DNA of 64,000 bases from Hydrogenophaga sp. BPS33 (GCF_009859475.1 NZ_CP044549.1:2232001-2296000); one strand, 5' to 3'; counted from the stretch's first letter, positions 46,205 through 56,391 are shown. Notes: generated by a model from the sequence alone, not told the origin. Numbers and translations are program-made.

Positions 46205-46335
46205 TGGGAAATGGCCCTCGCGGTGATGCGAAGGCAGAAAGCTCTGCAAGAGGGGTGTGACCAACTGATGCTGGTCAGGCGAAGCACGTAGGGCGCGTGG
46301 CAGCCCTGGGAAACTACGGTGGAGTCACCGAGCAG

Positions 46336-46365
46336 AAAAAGCCCCGTGGCAGGCCCCAGCCGGGG
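46336..46365 (-). terminator. Intrinsic terminator in the arsH-sulP spacer
   Basis: On the minus strand CCCCG and CGGGG pair across a 14-base loop and are followed by CTTTTTCTG. It is about 150 bases past the arsH stop and 130 bases before the sulP start. It can end the ars operon, or act as an attenuator for a sulP transcript starting from TACAAT at 46421-46416. Confidence 0.55.
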
Positions 46366-46415
46366 TAGGACACCGGGTGCTTGAGGGAGGCTGCGAGGGT
46401 ATGTTGCACTGCGCC

Positions 46416-46421
46416 ATTGTA
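46416..46421 (-). promoter_or_regulatory. Possible -10 element upstream of sulP
   Basis: The minus strand reads TTAAGTACAATGG here; TACAAT is a good -10 hexamer. No convincing -35 at 16-18 bases was found. If used, the sulP transcript would pass through the terminator hairpin at 46336-46365. Confidence 0.3.
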
Positions 46422-46513
46422 CTTAACGACCTCGGCGTCACTACCGGCTGGCAGCGATGGGTGCCCAGCAAGATATCCGCATTCGCGTCGAACTGGTTGG
46501 CAACCCTTCAGAT

Positions 46514-47236
46514 TCAGATGGCCTTCTGGTTCACGCGCATCATCAGGTCGTCGGCCGATTCCTTGCGCTCGCTGTAGCGGTCCACCAGATAGGGCGACAC
46601 GTCGCGCGTGAGCCAGGTGAACTTCACCAGTTCTTCGATGACATCGACGATGCGATCGAAGTAAGGCGAGGGCTTCATGCGGTCGTTGCCATCAAACTCC
46701 TGGAACGCCTTGGCCACTGACGACTGGTTGGGGATGGTGATCATGCGCATCCAGCGGCCCAGCACGCGCATCTGGTTCACGGCATTGAACGACTGCGAGC
46801 CGCCACAGACCTGCATGACGGCCAGCGTTTTCCCCTGTGTGGGTCGCACCGCGCCCAGGGACAAAGGGATCCAGTCGATCTGGGCTTTCATGATGCCGGT
46901 CATGGCGCCGTGGCGCTCCGGCGAGCACCACACCATGCCCTCGGCCCACGCGGCCAGCTCGCGCAGTTCGACGACCTTGGGGTGGGTGTCGGGCGCGTCG
47001 TCGGGCAGGGGCAGGCCGCCGGGGTTGAACACACGCGCCTCGGCGCCCATGGCCTGCAGCAGGCGCACGCATTCCTCCACCACGAGGCGGCTGAAAGAGC
47101 GCTCGCGCAACGAACCGTAGAGCAGCAGGATCCTGGGCGCATGGCTGCTGGCCAGGTTGGTGCGCAAACGTTGTGGGTCGGGCACCCTGAAATGGGCAGC
47201 GTCGGCCTGGGGCAGGTCATGGAGCGGCTTTGACAC
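46514..47236 (-). CDS. arsH: Organoarsenical oxidase / NADPH-dependent FMN reductase ArsH
   Basis: ArsH is a flavoprotein that oxidises trivalent methyl- and aryl-arsenicals to less toxic pentavalent forms. The 240-residue sequence shows the flavodoxin-like FMN site [14 protein letters not shown], then [31 protein letters not shown] and the ArsH-type [24 protein letters not shown]. The start is GTG at 47236 with AAGGAC seven bases upstream; the ATG at 47220 is in another frame. It is the last gene of the arsenic operon, 96 bases after acr3. Confidence 0.93.
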   Translation of the reverse strand: MSKPLHDLPQADAAHFRVPDPQRLRTNLASSHAPRILLLYGSLRERSFSRLVVEECVRLLQAMGAEARVFNPGGLPLPDDAPDTHPKVVELRELAAWAEGMVWCSPERHGAMTGIMKAQIDWIPLSLGAVRPTQGKTLAVMQVCGGSQSFNAVNQMRVLGRWMRMITIPNQSSVAKAFQEFDGNDRMKPSPYFDRIVDVIEELVKFTWLTRDVSPYLVDRYSERKESADDLMMRVNQKAI

Positions 47237-47332
47237 TTTGTCCTTGTTCGTTGATCACGGGTTCGCCATCTTGCTGGCCGACAAAGTCCAGAAGTTGTTC
47301 GTCGCTCCTAGACCGTGATGGTGCTCATGGCC

Positions 47333-48357
<1,025 letters not shown>

Positions 48358-48358
<1 letters not shown>

Positions 48359-48858
48359 CAGGCTTTGACCTGACCGATGTGTGCGAGCTCTTGTTTGAGC
48401 GCGAGCTTGTTGAGTTTTTCAATCGGCAGCACGGTCAGCAAGGCGATGCGCCGGCTCAGCACCATGAAACAGTCGTTGAAGGCGCGGTGGATGACCTCGT
48501 CGCTGCCTTTGACAGCAGCGGGATCTTCGACGCCCCAGTGCGCCGACATGGGCTGCCCTGGCCAGACCGGGCACACCTCACCCGCAGCCTTGTCGCACAC
48601 CGTCAGTACGAAGTCCATGTGCGGCGCATCAGCGGTAGCAAATTCACTCCAGTTCTTGCTGCGCAGATCATTTGCCTTGAAGCGGTTGCGCTCCAGCAGG
48701 TCGATGGCGTAGGGATTTACCGCACCGGCCGGGTGGCTGCCCGCGCTCCATGCGCGAAAGCGGCCTGCGCCTTGCTGGTTGAGGATGGCCTCGGCCATGA
48801 TGCTGCGCGCCGAATTGCCAGTGCAGATGAACAGGACGTTGTAGGTGAGCTTGGTCAT
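48358..48858 (-). CDS. arsC: Arsenate reductase, low-molecular-weight phosphatase (thioredoxin-coupled) type
   Basis: Reduces As(V) to As(III) for export. The 166-residue protein has the P-loop CTGNSARS (C-x5-R) near the N-terminus, the pair of resolving cysteines in [17 protein letters not shown], and the WGVEDPAA acid loop; this is the S. aureus pI258-like fold and not the glutaredoxin-type ArsC. It is 10 bases downstream of arsR and overlaps acr3 by one base. The C-terminal 30 residues ([15 protein letters not shown]) form the usual last helix. Confidence 0.94.
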
Positions 48859-48868
48859 TTGGAGTCTT

Positions 48869-49198
48869 TCAGCAGGTGGTGCAGACGGGAACAGAGGTCG
48901 TCATTTCGCAGGGCTCGCCCTGACAGCAGTGCGCGGTGAGGAATTGCAGCAAGTCGTTCATGGCGCCGAACTCGGCGCGGTAGATCAGGTAGCGGCCATC
49001 GCGCTCCTGCGACACCAGCCCGGCGTGGCTGAGTTCCTTGAGATGGAATGACAGTGCCGTGCTGGCCACACCGAGCGATTCGCTGAGCTGACCCGGCGTG
49101 AGGCCCTGGGGCCCTTGCGCCACGAGCGCACGGAAGATGCGCAGGCGCGTCTCCTGCGCCAGGGCACCGAGGGATTTGACGGCGAGGGTTTCGTCCAT
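48869..49198 (-). CDS. arsR: Arsenic-responsive repressor ArsR
   Basis: A 109-residue winged-helix repressor of the ArsR/SmtB family, which leaves the operator when As(III) binds. The DNA-binding region is LTPGQLSESLGVASTALSFHLKEL. The C-terminus carries HCCQGEPC and VCTTC; Cys pairs at the C-terminus recall the Acidithiobacillus ferrooxidans type of ArsR with an As(III) site outside the DNA-binding helix, while the E. coli type ELCVCDL motif is absent. It is the third gene of the operon, so it controls its own synthesis if the operator upstream of the GAPDH gene is its target. Confidence 0.94.
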   Translation of the reverse strand: MDETLAVKSLGALAQETRLRIFRALVAQGPQGLTPGQLSESLGVASTALSFHLKELSHAGLVSQERDGRYLIYRAEFGAMNDLLQFLTAHCCQGEPCEMTTSVPVCTTC

Positions 49199-49208
49199 GG
49201 AATGGCTT

Positions 49209-50447
49209 TCAGGCGGTGGTGTGTTGCAAGGTGGCTTGGGTCGGCAGTTTGAGCGTGGCCAGCCAGCACACGATCAACATGAGCGCAGAGCCCAGCAACG
49301 CATACAGCAGCCCGCCCCACTGGTAGAGCAGCCCCGAGAGCAGCGTTCCGCTGAAGCGCCCGAGCGCGTTGGCGGCGTAGTAGAAGCCCACGTCTTCGGC
49401 CGCTTTCTCCGAGCCCGCGTAAGCCAGCACCAGGTAGGAGTGCACCGATGAGTTCACCGCGAAAGCAAAGCCGAACACGCCCAGCCCGCCCACCACCACC
49501 CAAGGCAGGTGCGGCACGTTCAGCGCCACGGCAATCGCAAGTGCAATGGGCACCAGCGCCAGCAAGGCCGACCACAGCCGCGCTGCGGGCACCTCGGTGC
49601 TCAAACCGTCGGTGCTGCGTTTGACAAAGGCCGGTGCCATCGCCTGCACCGCGCCGTAGCCGATGGTCCAGGCGGCGAGAAAGGTGCCGACCATGGTGAA
49701 GGTCCAGCCCTGCGAATACAGGTACACCGGCACGCCCACCACAAACCACACGTCACGCGCACCGAACAGCACCACACGCGCCGCGGCCAACACGTTTACG
49801 CCGGTGTTCTTGGCAAAGAGTTCCCTGGCCGACTTCGACGCCTTGCTCTTGCCCATCATCTGCGGCAGCGAGGTCACCACGCCCGCCAGCACCAGCGCCA
49901 GCAGCGCCGCCATGGCCCACAGCGCCTGCTGAAAGCCCAGCGTCTGCAAGAGCAAGCCACCCAGGAAAAAGCCCACACCCTTCATGGCGTTCTTGCTGCC
50001 GGTGAACCAGGCCACCCACTTGAAGAGCTGCCCCGAGCCCTGGCTTTTCGCCTGGTCGGCCGTGACCTTGATGGCCGACTTGCTCGCGGTTTTGGTGAGG
50101 TCCTTGGCCACACCGCAGATGCCCTGCGCCAGCACTACCCAGGCCACAGACATCGCCGCGCTCCAGGCGGGATCGAGGAAAGACAACACGGTGAAGCCGG
50201 TGATCTGCGTGACCAGGCCCACGGTGAGCATGCGGGTGATGCCGTAACGCGTGGCCAGCCAGCCACCAACGAAGTTGGCCACGATGCCGGCGGCTTCGTA
50301 CAGCAGGAACAGAAACGCCAACGTGAACGGCGAATAGCCCAGGCCGTAGAAGTGCAGCAGCACCAGCATGCGCAACGCGCCGTCGGTGAGCGTGAAGCCC
50401 CAGTAGGCGGTCGTGACGATGGCGTAGTTGCGCTCGGCGGTGTTCAT
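49209..50447 (-). CDS. arsJ: 1-arseno-3-phosphoglycerate efflux permease ArsJ
   Basis: ArsJ is an MFS exporter for the unstable arsenate ester made by an associated GAPDH; after export the ester decays to arsenate outside. The 412-residue protein has 11-12 helices, starting MNTAERNYAIVTTAYWGFTLTD, with GGWLATRYGITRMLTVGL as the MFS loop and AKDLTKTASKSAIK as a conserved ArsJ segment. It starts 2 bases after the GAPDH stop, the usual gapdh-arsJ pairing that provides As(V) resistance without reduction. Confidence 0.94.
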   Translation of the reverse strand: MNTAERNYAIVTTAYWGFTLTDGALRMLVLLHFYGLGYSPFTLAFLFLLYEAAGIVANFVGGWLATRYGITRMLTVGLVTQITGFTVLSFLDPAWSAAMSVAWVVLAQGICGVAKDLTKTASKSAIKVTADQAKSQGSGQLFKWVAWFTGSKNAMKGVGFFLGGLLLQTLGFQQALWAMAALLALVLAGVVTSLPQMMGKSKASKSARELFAKNTGVNVLAAARVVLFGARDVWFVVGVPVYLYSQGWTFTMVGTFLAAWTIGYGAVQAMAPAFVKRSTDGLSTEVPAARLWSALLALVPIALAIAVALNVPHLPWVVVGGLGVFGFAFAVNSSVHSYLVLAYAGSEKAAEDVGFYYAANALGRFSGTLLSGLLYQWGGLLYALLGSALMLIVCWLATLKLPTQATLQHTTA

Positions 50448-50449
50448 CT

Positions 50450-51493
50450 TCAGATACCGACCTTGTGCATGTGACAGGCCAGATCGACCATGCGGCAGGC
50501 GTAGCCCATCTCGTTGTCGTACCAGGCGTAGACCTTGAGCAACGTGCCGTCGGTCACCATGGTGGAGGGCGCGTCCACGATGCTGGAGCGCGTGTCGCGT
50601 GCGTAGTCCACGCTGACCAGCGGGCGTGTCTCGTAGCCCAGGATGCCGGCCAGCGGACCCTGTGCCGCAGCGGCAAACAACGCATTGACTTCGTCCACCG
50701 TGGTCTCGCGCTTGAGTTCGAACACGCAGTCGGTCAGCGAGGCGTTGAGTGCCGGCACGCGCACCGCGTGGCCGTTGAGCTTGCCCTTGAGTTCGGGGTA
50801 GATCAACGCGATGGCGGTGGCGCTGCCGGTGGTCGTGGGCGCCAGGCTCATCAGTGCGCTGCGCGCGCGGCGCAGGTCTTTGTGCGGCGCGTCCACCACC
50901 AGGTTGGTGTTGGTCGGGTTGTGCAGCGTGGTGATCTGGCCGTGGCGGATGCCGATGGCCTCATGTACCACCTTCACCACTGGCGCGAGGCAGTTGGTGG
51001 TGCACGACGCGGCGGTGACGATGCGGTCACGCATTGGCTCGTACAGCGTTTCGTTCACACCCACCACGATGTTGAGCACGCCGCCGGTCTTCACCGGCGC
51101 GGCCACGATCACGCGCTTCGCTCCCCGGTCCAGGTGGCCCTGGATCGTCTCCGGCGTGAGGAATTTGCCGGTGCACTCCAGCACCAGGTCCACGCCGAGT
51201 TCGCCCCAGGGAATGTCGCCGGGTGAGGCGTGCGAAGAAAACGACAAACGCTGCTGGTCGATGCGGATGGCTTCTTCGCCCTCGGCTTCGATGTCGGCGC
51301 GCCATTTGCCCTGCACGCTGTCAAACGCCAACAGGTGGGCGGTGGCCGCAGCGCCGCCTTTCAATTCGTTGAGGTGCACCACCTGCAGCCGGTTGCCGGC
51401 GCGCGGATCGGTGCTTTCGCGTTCGGCTGCGCCGAGGGCGGCGCGCAGGGCAAGGCGACCGATGCGGCCCATGCCGTTGATGCCAACTTTCAT
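50450..51493 (-). CDS. ArsJ-associated glyceraldehyde-3-phosphate dehydrogenase
   Basis: A 347-residue GAPDH. The Rossmann start is [17 protein letters not shown], the catalytic Cys lies in [16 protein letters not shown], and [25 protein letters not shown] and [15 protein letters not shown] motifs follow. In ars operons this enzyme uses arsenate in place of phosphate to form 1-arseno-3-phosphoglycerate for ArsJ. Its place as first gene of the ars operon, directly before arsJ, marks it as the resistance enzyme and not the glycolytic copy. ATG 51493 gives the standard N-terminus. An inverted-repeat operator candidate lies 20-50 bases upstream. Confidence 0.93.
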   Translation of the reverse strand: MKVGINGMGRIGRLALRAALGAAERESTDPRAGNRLQVVHLNELKGGAAATAHLLAFDSVQGKWRADIEAEGEEAIRIDQQRLSFSSHASPGDIPWGELGVDLVLECTGKFLTPETIQGHLDRGAKRVIVAAPVKTGGVLNIVVGVNETLYEPMRDRIVTAASCTTNCLAPVVKVVHEAIGIRHGQITTLHNPTNTNLVVDAPHKDLRRARSALMSLAPTTTGSATAIALIYPELKGKLNGHAVRVPALNASLTDCVFELKRETTVDEVNALFAAAAQGPLAGILGYETRPLVSVDYARDTRSSIVDAPSTMVTDGTLLKVYAWYDNEMGYACRMVDLACHMHKVGI

Positions 51494-51511
51494 GTCGTTC
51501 CTATCCAGCGT

Positions 51512-51542
51512 GATACATTGATTCAATAATCGTTGAAGTATC
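51512..51542. promoter_or_regulatory. Inverted-repeat operator candidate for ArsR
   Basis: TTCAA-TAATCG-TTGAA (51522-51537) lies inside an outer GATAC...GTATC pair (51512-51516 and 51538-51542). This AT-rich dyad is between the ars operon start (51493) and the divergent ArsA fusion (51695) and has the look of ArsR boxes with TTCAA/TTGAA half sites. It could control both directions. Confidence 0.5.
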
Positions 51543-51694
51543 GCACGCGATCATGACAGCATGGTGACGGCTCAAATGCAAAGATTGGAAACCGCCGACC
51601 TATGATGGCCCCGTCGTTGGTGGCTTATGGGTGAGAAAACACAGACCTCGGTCGATCGCTGAGCAATGCTGCGGAAAACGTGGAGCGCTATCAA

Positions 51695-53713
51695 ATGGAA
51701 ATCAAAGTGTTGGGTCCAGGCTGCAGCCAGTGTGTCGCCACCATTGAGATGATTGAGCGAGTCGCCCGGGACGTGGCTGTGAAGGTGGATATCACCAAAG
51801 TGGAGGATCCTCAGGAGATTCTTCACCTGGGCGGCACGGGGACACCGGTCGTCATCGTCGCCGGGAGGATCGTCCACAACGGCGGATTGCCTTCCCATGA
51901 GGCTGTCCGCGCATGGCTTCAGTCGCCCTCCGCCGGATTTCTCGATCATCCCTCCCGACATCTCTTCTTCACCGGCAAAGGTGGGGTGGGCAAAACGTCT
52001 CTCTCGACGGCCGCCGCGCTGACCCTGGCGGATGCGGGCAAAAAAGTGTTGCTCGTCAGCACCGATGCTGCGTCGAACCTGGACGAAATGTTGGGAATCG
52101 AACTTCGCAACACCCCTGTGCCTGTGCCTGGTGCGCCTGGCTTGTCGGTGTTGAACATCGACCCTGACACCGCAGCAGAGTCGTATCGCCAGCGGGTCTT
52201 GGCACAGATGGATGCGGGCAGCACCGAAGAAGAGCGTTCTACCGTGCGAGAGCAGTTGTCTGGCGCCTGCACCACCGAGATCGCTTCCTTCGACGAGTTC
52301 TCTTCCCTGTTGTCCGAAGGTGTCGAGCACTACGACCACATCGTTTTCGACACGGCACCCACAGGTCACACGCTACGGCTGCTCAGTCTGCCCAAAGCCT
52401 GGACCGGGTTTTTGGAGGGCAACGACAGGGGCGCCTCGTGCCTGGGACCGCATTCCGGATTGAAAATGCAGGAGGTGCGGTTCAAGGCAGCACTTGATGC
52501 CTTGTGCGATCCTTCGAAGACCACGGTGATTTTGGTGACGCGACCGGACAAGGGCGCCATTGCCGAAGCCGCACGCACGTCGGCAGAGCTGCACGAGCTC
52601 GGGCTGGACAACCAGAGGCTGGCCATCAACGGCGTGTTCCACGCAAGCGAGCGGACCGATGCGGTGGCCCGCGCCATCGAAGACCTGGGCAAGCAAGCGC
52701 TGGATGGCATGCCTGAATCGCTGCGTGCGCTGCCGCAAGACCTCGTGCCCCTTCGACCCTTTGACACGGTCGGTCTGTCCGCACTGCGGGCGCTGCTCGC
52801 GCCTGGCAGCAGTCCGATCACCCCGCGCCCGATGGCCGCAGCAGAAAATACGACACATCTTCAAGGCCTGGACGCGCTGGCGGACGAGCTGGCGATGGCC
52901 GGACACGGTTTGATCATGGTGATGGGCAAGGGGGGCGTGGGCAAGACAACGGTCGCGGCTGCGTTGGCCCTGGGCTTGGTCCTGCGCGGTAAGACGGTGC
53001 ACCTGAGCACCACCGATCCGGCCGCCCACCTGGCGAGCACCTTGAGCGGCGACGTGAACGGTCTCAAGGTGAGTCGGATCGACCCAAAGCTTGAAACGCA
53101 GCGCTACATCGACAAGATCATGGCGGCTCGGTCTCCCGGCCTGGATCCGGCGGAACAAGCCCTGCTGCTGGAAGACCTGCAATCGCCCTGTACCGAGGAA
53201 GTGGCAGTCTTCCACGCGTTTTCGCACATCGTCAGCGAGGGTCGAAGTGCCTTCGTCGTGCTGGACACCGCGCCCACCGGGCATTCCATGCTGTTGATGG
53301 ATGCCACTGGCGCCTACCACCGACAAATGACGCGCGAATTCGAAGGGCACGGTTCGGCACGGATCGTGACGCCTTTGATGAGGTTGCAGGACGCAACGTT
53401 CACCAAGATCATCCTGGTCACCCTGCCCGAAGCGACGCCCGTGTCACAAGCAGCAGCGTTGCAGGACGATCTCCGGCGCGCGCAGATCGAACCCTATGCC
53501 TGGGTGCTCAACAAGAGCGTGTTGGCGGCAGGCACGAAGGATCCGTTGCTGACTGCCCGGTTGGCAGGAGAACGCCAACAGATGCAACGCATGCACGCTG
53601 GACTGGCCAAACGCCTGTTCGTGCTTCCGTGGCTGACGGTCCCGCCGATTGGATTCGCGGCCCTGTCCGGATTGGTCAGCAAGACATCCGCTGTTGCTCC
53701 AACCCACAGATGA
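51695..53713 (+). CDS. arsA: Thioredoxin-like domain fused to arsenical pump ATPase ArsA
   Basis: A 672-residue protein. Residues 1-80 form a thioredoxin_3 (MTH895/TM0996-like) domain with the redox pair Cys10-x2-Cys13 (GPGCSQC). The rest is a two-half ArsA ATPase: P-loops GKGGVGKT at 94-101 and 411-418, signature DTAPTGHTLRLL and DTAPTGHSMLLM, and the three As(III)-binding cysteines of ArsA at Cys192 (GACTTEIASFDEF), Cys249 (DRGASCLGP) and Cys499 (SPCTEEVAVFHAF). It should energise the efflux permease, with the N-terminal domain perhaps taking over metalloid delivery from ArsD, which is not encoded here. ATG 51695 has GGAG nine bases upstream; a GTG at 51680 is the alternative. Divergent from the ars operon. 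Confidence 0.92.
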   Translation: MEIKVLGPGCSQCVATIEMIERVARDVAVKVDITKVEDPQEILHLGGTGTPVVIVAGRIVHNGGLPSHEAVRAWLQSPSAGFLDHPSRHLFFTGKGGVGKTSLSTAAALTLADAGKKVLLVSTDAASNLDEMLGIELRNTPVPVPGAPGLSVLNIDPDTAAESYRQRVLAQMDAGSTEEERSTVREQLSGACTTEIASFDEFSSLLSEGVEHYDHIVFDTAPTGHTLRLLSLPKAWTGFLEGNDRGASCLGPHSGLKMQEVRFKAALDALCDPSKTTVILVTRPDKGAIAEAARTSAELHELGLDNQRLAINGVFHASERTDAVARAIEDLGKQALDGMPESLRALPQDLVPLRPFDTVGLSALRALLAPGSSPITPRPMAAAENTTHLQGLDALADELAMAGHGLIMVMGKGGVGKTTVAAALALGLVLRGKTVHLSTTDPAAHLASTLSGDVNGLKVSRIDPKLETQRYIDKIMAARSPGLDPAEQALLLEDLQSPCTEEVAVFHAFSHIVSEGRSAFVVLDTAPTGHSMLLMDATGAYHRQMTREFEGHGSARIVTPLMRLQDATFTKIILVTLPEATPVSQAAALQDDLRRAQIEPYAWVLNKSVLAAGTKDPLLTARLAGERQQMQRMHAGLAKRLFVLPWLTVPPIGFAALSGLVSKTSAVAPTHR

Positions 53714-53881
53714 TTCGCGATGTGTGAGCTGCTGGCGCTGTCAAGTTCGCACCCTGCTCGGCTGACGTTTTGATGCAGCGCAAACAGGCCACGTCACAAC
53801 TGGCGTAGGCTGATCTTTGCATGAACCGTCGGGCGCATGCGGTGTGCGACGAAGTCCCTCGATGCCGAATTAAAAGCCAAC

Positions 53882-54068
53882 ATGCCAGACACGGCTCCCA
53901 AACTGCAGTTTCACGTCGAGTCCCGGCGGATCGACTCGCACGGCAGTCTGTCCCACTGCAAGAGCGCCGAAATTGCGCTGGACACCGACATGGCCGGCAA
54001 TCCCGAAGCGTTCAACCCAGCCGAGCTGCTGCTGGCTGCGCTGTCGGCCTGCATGATCAAGAGAGGTG
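53882..54068 (+). pseudogene. OsmC-family protein, N-terminal fragment
   Basis: The frame reads MPDTAPKLQFHVESRRID and then AGNPEAFNPAELLLAALSACMIK, a close match to the first third of OsmC-like peroxiredoxins including the first Cys region. After MIKR the homology ends abruptly in GDGRSVYRLW and an out-of-family stop at 54142. It is therefore a 5' remnant fused to other sequence. It lies between arsA and the CDF exporter gene. Confidence 0.7.
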
Positions 54069-54191
54069 ATGGAAGAAGCGTGTATCGTCTGTGGCACCTG
54101 TGTCACGGGCTGCAGCCGACCCGTTTCCCGTTTCGACTTTGACTGCAAGAAGGCCGTCGTGGTGGATCCACTCAAGTGCATGGTCGGCTGA
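54069..54191 (+). pseudogene. 4Fe-4S ferredoxin fragment
   Basis: ATG 54069, behind an AGAGG site, opens a 40-codon frame reading MEEACIVCGTCVTGCSRPV and ending VVVDPLKCMVG with a TGA. The C-x2-C-x2-C-x3-C pattern and the DPLKCMVG end are those of a bacterial ferredoxin domain cut just before the final CTTC-type cysteines. It begins exactly where the OsmC fragment breaks, so the junction joins two gene pieces. Whether it is translated into anything useful is doubtful. Confidence 0.6.
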
Positions 54192-54216
54192 GCGTCCGCT
54201 CGAAACAAACATTCAC

Positions 54217-55155
54217 ATGAATGAAACCCACGACCACAGCCACGCACCTGCCAACTTCAACCGCGCTTTCGCGATCGGCGTCGTCCTCAACCTCGCATTC
54301 GTTGCCATCGAAGCGTTCTACGGCTGGAAGATCAACTCGCTCGCCCTGCTGGCCGACGCTGGCCACAACCTGAGCGATGTGGCCGGGCTGGTCCTGGCCT
54401 GGGGTGGTGCGCTGGCGACCAAGCTGCGCCCGAACCCCAGGCACACCTATGGCTGGCAGCGCGGAACCATCCTCGCTGCCTTTGCCAATGCATTGCTGCT
54501 GCTGGTGGCCATGGGCGCGCTGATATGGGAGGCGGTGGGTCGGCTCACGTCGCCCGACTCTTTGGCGGGCGCCGAAGGCGTGACCATCATGGTGGTGGCC
54601 GGCATCGGCATCGTGGTCAACACGGTCACGGCCTTGCTGTTCATGCGCGGCGGCAAGTCCGATCTCAACATCCGCGGAGCGTTTCTGCACATGGCGGCCG
54701 ACGCGCTGGTGTCGGCTGGTGTGGTGGTGGCCGGTGCGTTGACGCTGTGGTTGGGCTGGACCTGGCTCGATCCAGTGGCCAGCCTGTTGATCGCTGTGGT
54801 GATTCTGGCTGGCACATGGAATCTGTTCCGCCAATCGCTCCACATGCTCTTTGATGGCGTACCGGACAGCATCGACTTTCAGGAGGTGCACGCTTGCTTG
54901 GCGAGTCAACCCGGCGTCAGCCAGGTGAGCGATCTCCACATCTGGGCCATGAGCACCCAGAAAATTGCACTCACGGCGCATCTGGTGATGCCGGCTGGCG
55001 CTGCAGACGACACATTCCTGAAAAATCTGACCAACTTGCTGCACGACCGGTTCGGGATTTCTCATGCCACGTTGCAGACCGGGAAAACGCCCTTGCCGAA
55101 CATGTGCGGAATTACCGCACAAGTTGACTCTCCTCAACCTTCTCGTTCTGCCTGA
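54217..55155 (+). CDS. Cation diffusion facilitator (CzcD/ZitB-like) metal exporter
   Basis: A 312-residue inner-membrane Zn/Co/Cd-proton antiporter. A His-rich N-terminus (NETHDHSHAP) precedes six helices; the metal site is formed by SLALLADAGHNLSDVAGL in helix 2 and FLHMAADALVSAGV in helix 5 (HxxxD pairs). The C-terminal cytoplasmic domain contains VSQVSDLHIWAMSTQKIALTAHLV. It is the ZitB/CzcD subgroup by length and motif. It follows the OsmC/ferredoxin fragments and converges on chrA with 6 bases between stops, within the metal-resistance block. Confidence 0.93.
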   Translation: MNETHDHSHAPANFNRAFAIGVVLNLAFVAIEAFYGWKINSLALLADAGHNLSDVAGLVLAWGGALATKLRPNPRHTYGWQRGTILAAFANALLLLVAMGALIWEAVGRLTSPDSLAGAEGVTIMVVAGIGIVVNTVTALLFMRGGKSDLNIRGAFLHMAADALVSAGVVVAGALTLWLGWTWLDPVASLLIAVVILAGTWNLFRQSLHMLFDGVPDSIDFQEVHACLASQPGVSQVSDLHIWAMSTQKIALTAHLVMPAGAADDTFLKNLTNLLHDRFGISHATLQTGKTPLPNMCGITAQVDSPQPSRSA

Positions 55156-55161
55156 ACCACC

Positions 55162-56391
55162 TCAGAGCGCCATGCCCCAACCAGCGAGCGCAGCGCCTGC
55201 GACAACGTACACAGGTGAAACCCGTCCATAAACCAGAAGCCCGAACGCTGCCAAGGCAAGACCAAAGTCGGCTTTGGACTGAATCGCACTGGTCCACACG
55301 GGGTCGTAGAGCGCCGACGCCAATACGCCCACCACGGCCGCGTTGATGCCGCCCATGGCTCTCTGGACCGAGTCGCGTTGTCGAATGCTTTCCCAGAACG
55401 GCAACGCACCCACCACCAGGACAAAGGCCGGCAGGAAAATGGCCAGCAGCAAGCCCAGCCCGCCCACCCAGCCCCCCAGTGGAGCCGGCATCACAGCGCC
55501 GAGGTACGCGGCGAAGGTGAAGAGAGGCCCTGGCACGGCTTGCGCAGCCCCGTAGCCCGCGAGGAAGGCGTCGTTGCCGACCCAGCCGGGTGGAACCACG
55601 CCGGCCTGGAGCAGAGGCAAGACGACATGACCGCCGCCAAATACCAGCGCACCTGCGTTGTAGAGCACGGCAATGGCCGAAGCAGCCAGTGAGCCGGTGG
55701 CCACTGCAACAGCTGGCAACAAGAAGAGCAGCGCGACGAACAGGAAAAGCAAGAACGCACCGACCCGCTTGCTCACGCCGTAGTCGCGGTGCTGGGCAGG
55801 CGGCAAATGGCCGAGTTGCAATGCCCAGCGGCCCACGAGTCCGCCGACGACGATGGCGGCTATCTGGCCCAGCGCGGTGGGCACGGCGAGCACCAGCAAG
55901 GCCGCAACCACCGCCAGCCCCGAGCGCAGCCGATCGGGACACAAGGACTTGGCCATGCCCCAGACCGCTTGCGCCACTACCGCCACAGCAACGACCTTCA
56001 GCCCGTGCACGGCGCCCGACGCGGCCAGGCCGGCCCACTGCGTCACGCCATAGGCAAACAGAATGAGTGCGATGGCCGACGGCAAGGTGAATCCGAGCCA
56101 GGCGCCCAAGGCACCTGCCCAGCCCGCCCGGCCCATGCCCAGCGCAATGCCCACCTGGCTGCTCGCCGGACCCGGCAGGAACTGGCACAAAGCCACCAGG
56201 TCTGAGTAGCTCTTGTCGTCCAGCCATTTCTTGCGTTCGACGAATTCGGTGCGGAAGTAGCTTAGGTGAGCCACGGGTCCGCCAAAGGAGGTCAGACCGA
56301 GTTTGAGGAATGCCAGAAAGACCTCCAGGGTTGAACCTCGGTTGGCCGTTTCAGCGCGTTGGTTTGCGTCGTTTGGTGGGTGGGGCGTCAT
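55162..56391 (-). CDS. chrA: Chromate transporter, long-chain ChrA
   Basis: A 409-residue bidomain CHR protein with 10-13 helices that expels chromate. The N-terminal half has LKLGLTSFGGPVAHLSYFR and LCQFLPGPASSQVGIALG; the second half repeats the pattern with NAGALVFGGGHVVLPLL and YGAAQAVPGPLFTFAAYLG. Several starts are in frame (56445, 56418, 56391); none has a good ribosome site, and 56391 (MTPHPPND) is chosen because the helix starts about 25 residues later. No ChrB regulator is recognised next to it. It is read toward the CDF gene. Confidence 0.92.
   Translation of the reverse strand: MTPHPPNDANQRAETANRGSTLEVFLAFLKLGLTSFGGPVAHLSYFRTEFVERKKWLDDKSYSDLVALCQFLPGPASSQVGIALGMGRAGWAGALGAWLGFTLPSAIALILFAYGVTQWAGLAASGAVHGLKVVAVAVVAQAVWGMAKSLCPDRLRSGLAVVAALLVLAVPTALGQIAAIVVGGLVGRWALQLGHLPPAQHRDYGVSKRVGAFLLFLFVALLFLLPAVAVATGSLAASAIAVLYNAGALVFGGGHVVLPLLQAGVVPPGWVGNDAFLAGYGAAQAVPGPLFTFAAYLGAVMPAPLGGWVGGLGLLLAIFLPAFVLVVGALPFWESIRQRDSVQRAMGGINAAVVGVLASALYDPVWTSAIQSKADFGLALAAFGLLVYGRVSPVYVVAGAALAGWGMAL

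Noticed and set aside
54069..54191. Intact small ferredoxin gene
   Set aside because: It has a ribosome site and a 4Fe-4S-like motif, but the domain stops before the last cysteines and starts at the break of another gene, so a fragment is more likely.
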